Shown: positions 10,103-21,903, numbered from the stretch's first letter. The stretch: DNA of 64,000 bases from Adiantum capillus-veneris (GCA_014529385.2 CM043959.1:2016358-2080357); one strand, 5' to 3'. The notes: generated by a model not told the origin, from the sequence alone. Program-made: numbers and translations.

Positions 10103-13100
10103 CATGGCAGCCGCAAAATCACCGGCAAACTTAAGAAGAGGATGAAAATAAAACATTACTTGGAAGAAGTAGAGCCGTTTTTCATCCTAGAAGGAACTCT
10201 GAAGCCAACTAGCACATGGATTTAGGAGGATTTGCTAGAGTCAAATGATCTCAAGATCTACCAAGGCGTGTTCAAAGATACTGAAGGAAATGCAATAGAG
10301 CTACCCATGCTACCTCGGGAGCTCAATGAGTTTGTCAGAAGCAAGATGGCAAAGTACCTGGAGAAAATAGATCTCCATAACTATTTTGAAGCTGTGCCGG
10401 CAGGAATCAACATCAAAAGAGTGTGGGAATTTGTAACTACAATCAAAGAAGATGGAGTGGCCAGAGTCACTGATCTACAGGGCAAGCCGGACACTATGAT
10501 TGTAATCACAGAGAGAGTGGTGGCAGTAGCACTAGACCTCTCCAACAAAAGGGATAGTGTAACCTAGAGAAGAGACGAAGTCAAGGTGTATAAAGAAAAG
10601 AAGAGCAACTACACCTTTGAAGATATAGCAAACCCTAAAGTGGTGGTCATGAGCCAGCTTTATAACCAATACTTCCATATGTGTACAAAGCGGCCACAGA
10701 AGTACAGAATGCCGCCTGGAGCCATTGCCACCACATTCACCTGGCAAATGCAGAAGAGCAAGCCAAAGGTGATCAACTATGCTGCCTATATCCATGATAA
10801 TATGGTGAAGATGGGCAACAAGAACCCCACCTACATTGGGCTGGGTGAGCTAATAACGAAAGTGGTTTATGGGGCATTGCACGCCACGGGAAGATGGCCT
10901 GACCCTCCATCACAAAATGACTCGCTAAGGCTCAAGGAAGATAAAGAGGATGAACCTCCCAAAGCACCGAGAGTTTCCACACGATTGAAGTGCCGGTTAG
11001 AGACCGTGCAAGAGGAGCAACCAGAGTTGAAGAAGGGAAAGAAGGAAACTGTACAAGTGTCGATCAAAGAGACAAAATCACAGAAAGTGGCACGATCAGA
11101 AAGATTAATGGAAAGCTTCAGAGCGAAAAGAGCACTTGAGGGAGATTTGAGTGAATTATGGAAGCCATCCCTGGAAGCCATGTCGGGATCATCCCGAAGG
11201 GTGCACATATATAGGTTTGAAGATTACATCAAAAATTTTGAGATCCTAGATGCTACGGCAGAAAAAATCCCTAACATCCCATTTATAGAAGAAGAAGTGG
11301 ATGAAGTAAGATGGAAACTGCTAGAAGAGCAGGAAGGCCAGGAAAGAGAGCGGAAGACCAAGGTGGACCGAGACTTCAAGAAGAAACCACCAACTCCACC
11401 TATAAGCCCGGAGTCCAGCCCACCGCCATCACCATCTCCTCGTAGCCCTCCACAAACCCAACAAAAGGAGGAGGAACAAGAAGATTTTCAGCAAGAAAAG
11501 AGCCAAGAGCAAGAGCAGCAAGAAGAAGATGAACAGAAAGAGGAAAAGATAGATCCAGAGGAAAGAAGGTTTAGAACATTTTTTGATCTACTAGCTGCGG
11601 GATATTCAAGAGAAGAGGCAGCCACAGTAGCATTTTACTTGGCAAGCACAGGGCCCAAAGAACAGATGTAGAGCCTGCGGTTAGTGGAATGAAAGAGATG
11701 GCCACTGATACAGTGGACCTGCAGCCACCTACCAATGAGTGGGACGTGGTGATGCGCAAGCTAACTGGGCTCAAATCAAAATCATTGGCCGATGAAAGCG
11801 AGATTGCTAATCTCAAAACCACTGAAGTGCACATCAAATCTGAAGTCGACACTCTAAAAACAAAGCCAAAAGCACATAGAGAAAGAAGCAGAGTTGCAAG
11901 CCAGTCTGGCCACGGCATTGCAAATATGCCAGGAGATGGAACGAGAAAATCAGGCAGCAGCTCAAAGACTACAAAGAGCTGAAGAAGAATACAGAAAACT
12001 CAGCAAGACATTGACAGATGCAGAGAGGGAAAGGGACAACCTAACCCTACAACCTGCTGAAGAATCCAAGGACGTGGAAACACTAAGAAATGCCAAGGAA
12101 AAGGTAGAGCTAGAGAATGAGGCAAGCCACGATGAGGTAATAGAGCTTAAAGACCAGATGAAAGTCAAAGATCAAACCATCCAATGGCTACGGGCATCTC
12201 CTGCCAGAGTTAGAGCTGCTAGAACAAATGAAAGAGCTTCAAAAGGAGTTAACCTTAGAGAAAAAGAGCACAGGGGTCCGTGGTCATGCAAACCCGCATG
12301 GAAGAAGAGCACAAAGCAATGCAGAATGAACTAGAAACCATCAAGAGAAATCTCAAAGTGGCGGAAAAGATAAACGTAGATCTGAACGACCTCCTTGTGA
12401 ATATGGGAGAACAAGCTGAAGCAGAAAAGAAGACATTTCAGAAGCAAATAGAAGAGCTGAGAGGCTAGCAGCAAACAGAAGAGCAGTTTAGCACCGGGCC
12501 AGCAACCATGGAGGGAATAGACTTAGAGAATGTGGCAGATCCAATGGACACCACCATGCAAGAGGAAATCCTTGTAGGACCCTCACAAGAGCCACAGGAT
12601 CTGACACAAGATGAAGAAGAGAAGCTGCAAAAGGCCATAGAAGCTGCAGTCAAAGACACAGCCAAAGAAGCCTTGTAATGGGAGCATAGGTCTTTAAATC
12701 AATGACTATTTAGAAGATAGATGCCAGCAACCTTCGGCGTGAATGGCTACAGCCCTCTCTCCCATATCCTCTGCTAAAGTATGAAGCTGCCACAATCAAC
12801 AAGCGGATCAGAGAAGAGCCAACAATGCCAATGTACAAAGCAGACATCTCCAAGCCTCAAGGGGTAAAGTTGATAGTCGACTCTCAACCCAGGTGGAGAA
12901 AGACATGGCTGACAAAGTATCCACAGTATCTAATCCATCTGGTAGAGGCACCTAAAGTCATCAAAGATAACCTAAGTTTTTGCCCTCTACCAAGGATGCG
13001 GACGTGGAAGGCCCATGAGCTATTGCAAAGAAGCCAACCTACTTGGCTAAATTACTCAAAGCTTCCAGGCTCGAAGGCACACGAGAGAATAAATGCGCAA

Positions 13101-13478
13101 TACATGGTGAAAACCCTAACGGGCACCATCAAATTGTTCACTAGCTCGCCTAACCTATCTTGCATCATGATAAGAAAGATATGCAAAACACTTTTGGCAG
13201 TCTTCGAGACATTCAAACCAGGTCAGGCGACAGACAGTATCTTCTTCTTTCAAGATACATACAGATGTGCATACGATCTGTCTGGTCAGCCTTCTCAAGA
13301 GGTGATACATGCATTGTATCAAAGGATCATGTTTTTCCCATCCTATCACCTTCAAGCCTTTGAAGAAGCCTTCTACACCGGCTTCTTCTCAATCTGCACT
13401 GACATATTTGGCCCGATGCTACTAGCTCAACATGCAAGATATGAGTCACAGCACAAGATGAGAGAAATCCTACAATGA
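10103..13478 (+). pseudogene. R2 ORF3: long coiled-coil protein between pol and 3' LTR
   Basis: ORF3 begins at ATG 10103 (MAAAKSP; R5 has MVAAKSP) and would be about 1,100 residues. Stops and shifts break this copy into open parts 10232-10567, 10586-11671, 11689-11982, 11894-12334, 12280-12468 and 12825-13478. The N-terminal ~300 residues form a globular domain (KRVWEFVTTIKEDGVARVTD, YNQYFHMCTKRPQKYRMPPG) resembling 'putative plant transposon protein' domains; I am unsure of that assignment. Next come an acidic Pro/Ser/Gln-rich stretch, then about 300 residues of heptad-like coiled coil (AEEEYRKLSKTLTDAERERD). A conserved C-terminal domain follows (SQPRWRKTWLTKYPQYLIHL). I see no signal peptide or membrane segment, so it is not env-like despite its env position. 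Confidence 0.6.
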
Positions 13479-13513
13479 AGAAGCAGCTCAATAGCCATGT
13501 CGGGGACGACATG

Positions 13514-13530
13514 AACAAGGAGGGGGGGAG
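13514..13530 (+). other. R2 polypurine tract
   Basis: The purine run GAACAAGGAGGGGGGGAG directly precedes the LTR TG. It is the plus-strand primer of reverse transcription. R5 has a matching GGGAGGGAGGGAG run. It proves plus orientation for R2. Confidence 0.85.
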
Positions 13531-14456
13531 TGTTAGAAGTTGGACACACCCTACGGAAAATGACTGCTCCATAGATTATTATTTTTTGTAATTATTCATT
13601 TATTGAGGAAACCTGACATTTCACCTTTGTAAATATTGGAGCTTACAGATGTTTCGAGATTGTATCCTAGTTTTGACATTTAGATTGAGTAGATGGTTAA
13701 ATTGGAACATTAGGGTTTGATATTGTAAGGTATTTATACCACTTTTTGAACTTAATGAAAGACCCTTTGTCATTTAAAAAAAGGAAAGGTTTGAAGTCTG
13801 TGAGTGAGCGTACTGTGTACGAGAGAGAGTGAGATCTTCATCTTGATGCTACGCGAGCACCGGTGGTGGGAATCGATTGCGGAGAAGTGCAGTGTGTTGC
13901 CCCCGACGAGAGCTACGTACCAATACCTACATTGCGCACATACAGTCCAGTTTTGGGAGCTCGACCTACGAGCTTCATCAGGGATTCGATGAGCATACGT
14001 TATCCATTTTTGCATTTCAGCATATCCACGTGTTCGCATTGAGTAGAGCTACACACTAGGCACTTTAGTTTTTGAAAACGATGACCTGCAAATTTTGGTG
14101 ATACATCCTACGTGATTTTGCACCGGGTGTTTTGGGTTGGGACTTTGGTTCATGGACCTTAGAGAGAGCGACCTATTGGTGTTAGTAGGGTCTCCTTCAA
14201 GTTCTATGGCGTTTCGAGACTATTTGATGGGTATTTGGCTCTAGAAAGCGTTGTAGGAAGTTTCCTCTTATGCACTCCTGAAGGCTGTAGCTTGGGTAGA
14301 GACCTTTGTAGGAATTAGTTAGGAGTCGGTCAAGTGTAGGTTGACACCCTATGCTTGCTTCAACGCGCCTACGGATCGAGCTTCGTCCTTAGTTGACAAA
14401 TCTTGTTAGGTGAGTTCTCACTGTGCTAACGTCCGTCGCGGCGTATCCGTCCAACA
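13531..14456 (+). repeat. R2 3' LTR
   Basis: It begins TGTTAGAAGTTGGACACACC and ends GCGTATCCGTCCAACA, 926 bp. It is the same family as the two 932-bp R5 LTRs, which read in the opposite direction. A TATA-like TATTTATACC near 13730 matches TATATATACC in R5, so transcription probably starts just downstream. It contains a half-copy of the 24-bp palindrome near 14104 (ACATCCTACGTG). R3 coding sequence resumes at 14457. Confidence 0.85.
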
Positions 14457-15664
14457 ATCATGAATAGCAAGTGAAGATCCAGGTGAAGCCTTCAAAGGAA
14501 ATTCTTGCAAATGTCATCATTGGACATCAGTGGGTATACCAACACAAGGCTTATAGAGAAGATAAAATGCTAATACTCTCTTCTGCAAGAGGTAGCCAAC
14601 AACATTTACAAGTACCATTAATGCTAGATTTTGAGTTGTAGAAGTCACAAGAATCGAAGATAAATCTTGCAGACAAAGGTAAAGCTAAAGTGGAACTTCC
14701 ACCGACTAGAAAAATAGGTGTGACATCATATGCCTCTACATCAAAGAACCCTCACGGATCAGTTTCTTCAAGCAAGTCAAGATTTCAAAACTTCAAGTCA
14801 ATTGCTGACACAACTGAAACCTCTAAGGAGACACCCAAAGGTATATCAGCCAAAGTACTCAAGAAAGCAAAGGAAAGTCAAGCAAGTGTTTATTTTGAGC
14901 AGTTTAGTCAAAGTCAATGATCCGGTTTGGATTAAGGAAGGGAAATCAACACAAAAAGACAAACACATGGGATGGATAGCATCACAATGGAGCTTAAAAG
15001 AACAGGAGTACCATAGAGGTAATAGACAGATATGGGTGCCAAAATTGCAGGTTAGAGCATATGAAGTAACGTCAAGTCCCTCCCAAGAAAGAAGGCCCAC
15101 AACGTATCAACCTCTACGATATCCTAGGATACCTAAAAAGAAAGTATACAACAGAACAACATTGAAAGATGCTAAAGTCTACCACAACTCTCAAGAGGAT
15201 ACAAAACAAAGATGGTTCTCAAATAATCTTCCTCTTAAACAAGGATTCTACACATGCTATACAAAGATTTGGCTACTAGTCATAACCACAAGCTAGCTGC
15301 AACTACACCAAACCTGCATGAAGATCTCAAGAGCTCAGCAAGACCTAGAGCTAAGCAAAGTCAACAAAGGAGATACAAAGGTCATCAAGAGATTTGGATT
15401 CCTAAGTCTTTCAAGGATCCTAGTCAAAATCCAAATGCAGATAGTGAAAAAAGGCCTACAACAACATCAAAGACTCCTATCAACATGCCTAATTGGAGAA
15501 TCAAACAGATAGTGGAGTCTTCAATGTCAAAGAAGGACCACCCAACCAATGTCAATGCAGATTCAAAGAAGATAAAACAGGTATGGCAAAAGAAACTTTC
15601 AATGCCAGCTTGGTCCTTCACTAATCCAATTTTTGAGGATTCAAGATTACTTTTACTGAAATAA
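14457..15664 (+). pseudogene. R3 protease-like end and IWxPK region
   Basis: The first ~60 codons match the end of the protease-like domain (EILANVIIGHQWVYQHKAYR compares with the R2 strand around LLAQPWQKEYN). A basic Ser/Thr/Lys-rich region of about 330 codons follows over shifting frames: 14690-14920, 14730-15296, 15254-15664. Tryptophan motifs recur: DPVWIKEG, RQIWVPKL, QEIWIPKS and KQVWQKK. The match in position and motif to R2 and R5, with otherwise different sequence, argues that the motif is selected. At least two frameshifts and one stop make this copy non-functional. No function can be assigned. Confidence 0.55.
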
Positions 15665-16313
15665 ATGTTTGTAGTAAGCACAAGAATGTAAAAATTCAAG
15701 TCGCGAGGGAACATATCTTTGTCAACAAAAAACATTCTTAAAGGGGTGCCAGCTTGCAAATCCATGTCATATGCTTTTATAGCTACACCATCTTTTTGAA
15801 GAACACCTCAAAATCCTTCTTGCACAACATATTGTTTTCCATGCATTTTTGTGTATGTATAAATAGGATGTCCCATTATTGGACATATGCATTAGACACT
15901 CTTTTTGCTTCCATCTATGTACCTTGAGTGGACTACAACAAGCAAACCAATGTCATGCTAATCGACAAGTCATGCAATGGAGTCACTATTGAACGAATAG
16001 GAAGCTTGGTGACTGCCCAACACTCCCTATCACTTGCTGTTGACCTTGGTGCTAAATCCATTACAAGCGACAGCAAAGACTTCCCTTGTACATACTTTTC
16101 ATCATTCTACTTCCCTTGTACATACTTTTCATAAATAAACAAAAGCCTCATCATTATGCTATTACAATGGACAAATGCAACATCATCTATCAACAAATTC
16201 AACGATAAATGAAGACAATCAACCAATCAACAATCAATCAAAAACCTTCCCCAGCCTCCACGGAAACTTTTCAACAGTGCCCGAGGACGGGCACTAAAAT
16301 TAAAAGGGGGGAA
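15665..16313 (+). other. R3 spacer with TATA box and polypurine tract
   Basis: The phrase TTGCACAACAT...TTTTCCATGCA near 15822 matches the start of the R2 spacer near 7305. A TATA box (TGTATAAATAGGATG) follows near 15857. The polypurine run AAAATTAAAAGGGGGGAA (16296-16313) directly precedes the LTR. A short duplicated phrase (TTCCCTTGTACATACTTTTC) occurs twice near 16081-16131. The 68-codon frame at 15928 is not convincing as a gene. Confidence 0.55.
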
Positions 16314-16990
16314 TGTTAGCTAAGTCAATGCCAGTTAACAGGAGCTGCTAAAGACCAAAGACATACGGATGCACATTGAAGATCAACAAAAACAAGCTAT
16401 GAAGATTGGAGTTACACATTTTTCACATTTTCCCAAAATAGTCATACTGTAAATTCAAGATTTATTTCAAGCCATTGTAATATTTTAATGTGTTACAGGC
16501 TCAATGAGAGTTCCAAGCTGTAAAGAATAGGTCAGTTAGTGTGCTTAGGTTACAGATTCAATAAGTGGTGGAGCCCTAAAAGCCTTGGGCGGCCAAACAT
16601 TGCATAGGTATAAAAGGCAGTGTGTAAAAGAAATTAGGGTTCTCAAGCTCATTGGTTGAGAGCACTCTTTAGCGATATCTCTTGAGGTGTGTGTCTATGG
16701 ACTTAATTAACACTAATAAATGCTTAATTCTCTTACACTATGCCTCTCTCGTGCTTCTTGTGATTGTTATTGATGCTTAGATTAGCTAGATCATAACTAG
16801 TTAGTGGTTAATCCCTCTCTAATCTTGTGTGATTGCCCTATTTTTCTTGTGTGTGCATGTAGGTTTGATTGGAGTGTGGTTCTCAATAGATCTATGTGTG
16901 TATGCTTGAAGTTAGTGTGCTGCATGATAGACACAAAAGCATAGAAGGTGATGACGTGGTAGATTGTACGGATTTCCATGCTTTACATTG
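16314..16990 (+). repeat. R3 3' LTR, right end uncertain
   Basis: It starts TGTTAGCTAAGTCAATGCC directly after the polypurine tract. A TATA box (GGTATAAAAGGC, near 16607) and AT-rich sequence follow. No second copy exists in the window to fix the other end. Sequence from about 16990 onward belongs to R4 or to unassigned DNA. Confidence 0.5.
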
Positions 16991-17234
16991 GCTAATTTCA
17001 GTGCTAGCTTTTGGTCCAGATGCCTTTTGAGTTTCAATATTTTCATGAAATTACTTTTCAAGGCAAAGGGCCTTTAAATAGATGTAGAGGGCTCATTCTT
17101 TGGCACTCTTCCAAGTGAAGGTGCAAAGCGTGATTATCAACATTGTACCTTATTCAAGCAATATAAAGAAATACCAAAAGGGGAAACAAGGTTTGGGGCT
17201 AGTGCTCTCTCGGGGTGGAACTCCGCCACTCCCC

Positions 17235-17325
<91 letters not shown>

Positions 17326-17389
17326 AGTTCACTGTTTTTTGAAGTGCTAAAATTATTCAATGTGTTCTTTTCTGTAGGCATGTGGTTCC
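16991..17389. other. Unassigned stretch with (CT)n run before R4 gag
   Basis: I see no gene here. It contains a TTTAAATAG promoter-like motif near 17072 and a long (CT)n run. It may be the remains of the R4 5' LTR or leader, but it does not match the R4 3' LTR sequence seen further right. Confidence 0.35.
17236..17326. repeat. (CT)n microsatellite, about 90 bp
   Basis: Almost pure CT with one TTT interruption. The Ser-Leu and Arg-Glu frames across it on both strands are artefacts. Confidence 0.97.
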
Positions 17390-18000
17390 AGTCTCGTGAC
17401 ACGAATGGTAACAAGAAGAAGGGGAAGCAAAAGAAGAAGAAACCAATCGGCCCTAGATTGCGAGTCAAGCAGTGAGATAAATACTACAAAGAGGGAAAAT
17501 GTTATCAATGTAGGGAGCAGAGGCACGTTCTTGCCAGTTTCCCTAACAAAGCATCCAATAATCAGAAGCCAGAGAGTTCCAAAGCGGCAGAGGAGCAAGC
17601 AAAGAAAGGGAAGACAAAGGCAAGACTGGTTCCGGGCTTTGTGGGGAGGAACTTGGACCAAATTGACAAAAGTACGAGCTCTGAAAAGTGTGGGGAAAAG
17701 TACAAGATCAAGAAGTCCTTATCTTCTTTGATGAAGGAGCCAAGGACAACTTCATTTTGACTAAATTGGCGGCTCGACTTGGAATCATGCCCGAGGAAAT
17801 GGGACCGTCAAAATGGAGGCAATTCTAGCGGTACCAAGACGGGATGTTTCCATTACACCTATCGTAAAAAAAAAATTGGTTTCATTGCCAAGGGTATGTA
17901 GGGCACACATACTTCTACATCATGCGTCTAGAGGGGTGCGACGTCCTTTTGGTAATCCCTCTGTACCACAAGAATGGCGTTGTGGTCGACTATAGGACAA
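17390..18000 (+). pseudogene. R4 gag C-terminus and protease remnants
   Basis: Plus-strand frames read a basic tail ([14 protein letters not shown]), then a zinc-knuckle remnant KCYQCREQRHVLASF (C-x2-C-x4-H-x4-F, last Cys lost). A protease-like strand follows (VLIFFDEGAKDNFILTKLAA), where D-E-G replaces D-[ST]-G. Frames shift at several points, and most of gag upstream is missing. The family role would be capsid assembly and polyprotein cleavage. This copy cannot do either. Confidence 0.55.
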
Positions 18001-19161
18001 GCAAGGCTATGTTGAAGAACAAGAAGGGTAGAGATATTATTCTTGATGATGTAAAATCAAAGGGTGAGTCTGTCCCACTTGTATCGACCTTGGCTTTTTC
18101 AAAATTATGAAATCCAGTCTTTTTGTTTACTCGGTCTACTTGAATGAGCTAAATGACAATAAAACGTGAAATACGTTGGACCTAGTGAAGGAACAACAAG
18201 ACTTTTTGCAAGCTCAAGTCGATTGTTTCTCTGAGGGTTTTCTTGGAGATTTACCTCCTTAGGACCTCAAGATCACATGACTGATTTGATTTTTGGCAGC
18301 ACGCCATTGAATTGGCCACCTTACAGAGTTAACAGAGCCCAAAATGAGGAAATTATGAGCCAAGTGAAAGAGATTTTGGAAAAGGGTTTAATTCAGCCCA
18401 GTACATCACCTTATTGTTCTCTAATGTTGTTTGTATTGAAGAACAATGGATCTCGAAAAATGTGAATTGACTGCAGAGCTCTCAATAAAATCATCATCAA
18501 GAATGGGTTTCCAATACCCAAGATCAATGATTTATTGGACATGTTACAGGGTTCTAAATGCATTAGCAGAATCGACCTGAAAAGTGATTATCATCAAATC
18601 AAGATTGCTCCTGGAGATGTATACAATACCACGTTCATGACGTTCTTTGGATTGTATGAGTATTTGGTGATGCCTTTTGTTCTCACAAATGCTCCCGCAA
18701 CGCTGGACATGATGATGGACAGGATTTTCAAGAAGTATCGGTCATTTGTGGGCACCTTTTTTGATGACTTTATCGTATTCTACAAAAGTGAAGCAGAGCA
18801 AAGACACCATTTCATAGATGTTTTTCAGGCATTATGGCAACGTAGATTGGCAGTTAATGGGAAAAATAGCAAGTTTGTCTTGCCAGAGATACACTTTTTG
18901 GGACACATCATCTCTTTGGAGGGTGTAAAGATGGACCTGACCAAAGTCAAAACTATTAGAGACTGTCCAGATTTGAAGAATGTACATGAAGTTTGCAGCT
19001 TTTTGAGCTTATGCTTGTACTTCAGGCGGTTCATTGGAAAGTTAGTAAAAGTTTCTTTCATTCCCTTCACTTGGGGACCATTGGAAATTTTTGCATTCAA
19101 GACTCTTAAGGAGAAATTGACAACTGGTCTGGTGTTTATTGTTCCAAATTGGCAAAAATAA
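18001..19161 (+). pseudogene. R4 reverse transcriptase, inactivated
   Basis: The RT-leading motif is visible at 18277 (LNWPPYRVNRAQNEEIMSQV, ending EKGLIQPSTSPY). A TGA at 18463 interrupts the block that should read like VDYRALNK (here IDCRALNK). The second open part, 18535-19161, carries SRIDLKSDYHQIKI, the GLYEYLVMPFVLTNAPAT block and the catalytic box FFDDFIVF, where the usual Tyr-x-Asp-Asp is Phe-Phe-Asp-Asp. The thumb region follows (LGHIISLEGVKMD). These motifs place it in Ty3/gypsy. Upstream (18001-18270) only short fragments survive. The enzyme copies element RNA into cDNA; this copy is dead. Confidence 0.85.
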
Positions 19162-19500
19162 TTTGAGATTTACGGTGATGCCTTCACACGCATCACAGTA
19201 AACCAAACGGCACCATGTTGTAGCTTATGAGAGTAGAATGTTATCACAACCAAATATGGTTGCATAGATCTATGAGAAGAAGCTATTGGCAGTAATACAT
19301 GCTCTTACTCAATGATGCCATTTTCTACTCGAAGCAGACTTCATAGATTTCACCAATCACCATAGTTAGAGATACTTCTTGCCCCCTGACTGCCAGAGTT
19401 TGAGATACTTCTTGTCCAAGAAATAGCTTTTGGGTAAGCATATAGATGGGCCAAAATTTTGGCGCAGTTTCATTTTCAGATAGTCCACTTTACGAGAAAG
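19162..19500 (+). pseudogene. R4 RNase H remnant
   Basis: The sequence continues colinearly after RT: FEIYGDAFTR matches the first strand with its catalytic Asp. NLVADVSSEKP near 19508 matches the 'N.VADALSR.P' end of gypsy RNase H. In between there are at least six stops. It is assigned from position and these two motifs. Confidence 0.6.
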
Positions 19501-20487
19501 AAGAACTTGGTGGCAGATGTGTCGTCTGAAAAGCCACAAATATCAGCTATTTTGGCATGCGCCCGCAGACTTTGAGGATATGATTGATCAGTATGCCATT
19601 GATCAAGATTTCGTAGATATCTTTGACCGATTGCAAAGTGGGGAGACAATCGCAGGCTATGCTCTAAAGGAAGGTTATTTAATGCAAAAGACAATGTTGT
19701 CTATTACTTAGGGGTTGAGGAACAAGGTCTTGACAGAGTGCCATAATCCACTTTTTGTTGAGCATAGAGGCATTGAAAGCACCTTGAAAGGTGTGGAAAA
19801 ATATTTCTATTGGCCAAGGCTCAAAAAGGATGTGGATGAGTTTGTCTGCAATTGTGTAGTGTGTCAGAAGGTCAAGTTTGACAGACACAAGGTACCTGGT
19901 CTCCTACAACCTTTACCCATTCCTAACTGACCTTGGGAGATTATAGCAATGGAATTTATTTTTAATCTTACAAAGTCTCAGAGTGGGCATGATGCCATTT
20001 GGACAAAAATTGTATGCTTTAGTAAACATGCTCACTTCATTCCGATAAAGAAGACAATTAAAGCCCACATTTTACTAAATTGTTTGTCTCACAAATTTTA
20101 GATTACATGGTATGCATGTATCTATAGTTTCAAATAGAGATATATCCCCGCTTCACTAGTATGTTTTGGCGAGCAATATGGGAGAATATAGACACTTGGC
20201 TTGAATTCTTGTCCTCGTCTTGTCCACAAATAGATGGGCATTCGAAGATATCCAATTCAATAGTTCTATACTTGCTAAAGTCCTACATCATTAATCAAAA
20301 GACTTAGTGAGATTTGTTTTTGCCCTTGGTGGAGTTTGCTTATAGCAACACAATTCACACCTCTACGGGGAAGGCACCACTTGAGATTATCGAGGGTGTC
20401 AGATAGGTTTTTCCTATTCTGAGCACTAAAGATAATATTTGTGAAGCAGATCAGTATACACTAGATCTGGACACCACTTTTGCTAAG
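19501..20487 (+). pseudogene. R4 integrase, decayed
   Basis: The HHCC zinc-binding part is good at 19715-19930 (FVEHRGIESTLKGVEKYFYW and CNCVVCQKVKF). After a stop, the catalytic core begins PWEIIAMEFIFNLTKSQSGH. The first catalytic Asp of the DDE triad is replaced by Glu (MEF for MDF). GHDAIWTKIVCFSKHAHFIP follows, then stops become frequent. The C-terminal part continues into the tandem unit. Integrase inserts the cDNA into chromosomes; this copy is inactive. Confidence 0.75.
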
Positions 20488-20910
20488 GTACATGAGTCTT
20501 TGGAGAAGTCCCAAACACAACATAAGAAGGCAGTAGAAAAGCATTTAGTGACTTGCAGTTGAAAGAAGATGATTGGGTGCTACTCAAGTTTGAGAAAGCA
20601 CGATTGCAAAAGTAGAAGGGTAGGAAGAATCTTTTTCCAGAGCTAAGTATGTGATACTATGGACCTTTCTAGATACAAGAAAAGATAAATGAAGTATCCT
20701 TTAGACTGAGGTTACCACATACTTGGAAGATTCACAATGCATTTCATGTGAGTCTATTGAGACCAAGTGCAAGTGGACAGGGAGCCAGAAGAGAAATTAG
20801 AAGTGGAAGATATGAAAGAGATACTCATTCCCAAATAGGTCCTCGTTCATAAGGAAATAAATTTGAAAGGTAAGATGACACAATGGTATGTGGCTCTTGA
20901 CTCCAAGTAA

Positions 20911-20915
20911 ATGGA
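20911..20915. other. R5 target-site duplication ATGGA
   Basis: ATGGA precedes the left LTR and is repeated at 33351-33355 after the right LTR. Joining the two flanks restores the R4 tandem unit sequence as seen uninterrupted near 34910. Confidence 0.95.
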
Positions 20916-21847
20916 TGTTGGACGGATACGCCGCGACGGACGTCAGCACAGCGCGAACTCACCTAACATATAATGTCAGCTAAGGATGAAGCTCGACCCG
21001 CAGGCGCGTGGAAGCAAGCATAAGGTGTCAACCTACACTCGACCGATTCCTAACTAATTCCTACAGAGGTCTCTACCAATTGTCTAAGTCACAGCCTTCA
21101 AGAGTGCATAAGAGGAAACTTCCTACAACGCTTTCTAGAGCCGAACACCCATCAAACAATCTCGAAACACCATAGAACTTGAAGGAGACGCTACTAAAAA
21201 CAATAGGTCACTCTCCCTAAGGTCTATGAACCAAAATCCCAACCCAAAACACTCGGTGCAAAATCACGTAGGATGTCTGGCCGAAATCTGCAGGTCTTCG
21301 TTTCCAAAATCTAAAATGCCTAATGTGTAGTTCTACTCAATGTGAACGCGTGGATATGCTGCAATGCAAAATCGGACAACGTATGCTCACCCAAACACCA
21401 GATGAAGCTCGTAGAAGGAGCTCGCAAAACCAGACCGTATGCGCGCAATGTAGGTATCGGCGCGTAGCTCTCGTCAAGGGAAATCCGCTGCACTTCTCCG
21501 CACTCGATTCCGACCACCGGTGCACACGTAGCGTCAAGATGAAGCTCACACTCTCTCTCGTACACAGTACGCTCACTCACAGACTTCAAAACTTGTTTTA
21601 AAAATGACAAAAGGTCTTTCATTAAGGTCAAAAAGTGGTATATATACCTTACAATTCTCAAACCCTAAAGTTCCAAAATCAACCATCTACTCAATCTAAC
21701 TATCAAAACTAGGATACAATCTGGAAACTTCTATAGGTCCCAATATTTACAAGGTGAAAATTCAGGTTTTCCTCAATGAATGAATAATTACAAAAATAAT
21801 AATCTTTCGAGTAGTTAGTTTCCATGGGGTGTGTCCAGTTTCTAACA
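20916..21847 (-). repeat. R5 3' LTR
   Basis: Plus-strand reading starts TGTTGGACGGATACGCC and ends GTTTCTAACA. On the minus strand a TATA box (GGTATATATACC) lies about 200 bp in. A half-copy of the 24-bp palindrome (CACGTAGGATGTCT) lies near 21266. Most differences from the partner LTR are transitions. Confidence 0.95.
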
Positions 21848-21866
21848 CTCCCTCCCTCCCTCCTTG
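21848..21866 (-). other. R5 polypurine tract
   Basis: Minus-strand purine run AAGGAGGGAGGGAGGGAG directly before the 3' LTR. It differs from R2 by expansion of a GGGA repeat. Confidence 0.85.
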
Positions 21867-21903
21867 CTCATGTCTTCCCCGACATGGCCGCTAATCCGTT
21901 TCT

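Larger units (their letters stand above)
5303..14456 (+). mobile_element. R2: 3' part of LTR retrotransposon, same family as R5
   Basis: In order: end of integrase, protease-like domain, IWxPK region, spacer with palindromes, ORF3, polypurine tract, 3' LTR. Every block has a colinear counterpart in R5 on the opposite strand. The 5' half (LTR, leader and whatever lies before integrase) is cut off by R1 and must be left of the window if R1 is a simple insertion. R2 ends at 14456, inside R3 coding sequence, so R2 is younger than R3. Frames carry stops and small frameshifts throughout. Confidence 0.85.
14457..16990 (+). mobile_element. R3: 3' end of a related LTR retrotransposon
   Basis: The fragment holds the end of a protease-like domain, a long IWxPK region, a short spacer with a TATA box, a polypurine tract and an LTR beginning TGTTAGCTAAG. 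It lacks ORF3 and the palindromes, so it is a different family of the same general architecture. Its upstream part is separated by the R2 insertion. The right end is not sharp: no second LTR is in view, and 16990 is an estimate. Confidence 0.6.

Noticed and set aside
10103-13478. ORF3 as an envelope gene
   Set aside because: The position fits, but no signal peptide, transmembrane segment or glycoprotein-like cysteines are visible; the main feature is coiled coil.
17199-17475. Open frames of 80-90 codons across the (CT)n run, both strands
   Set aside because: They read Ser-Leu or Arg-Glu repeats produced by the dinucleotide run; no start context or homology.
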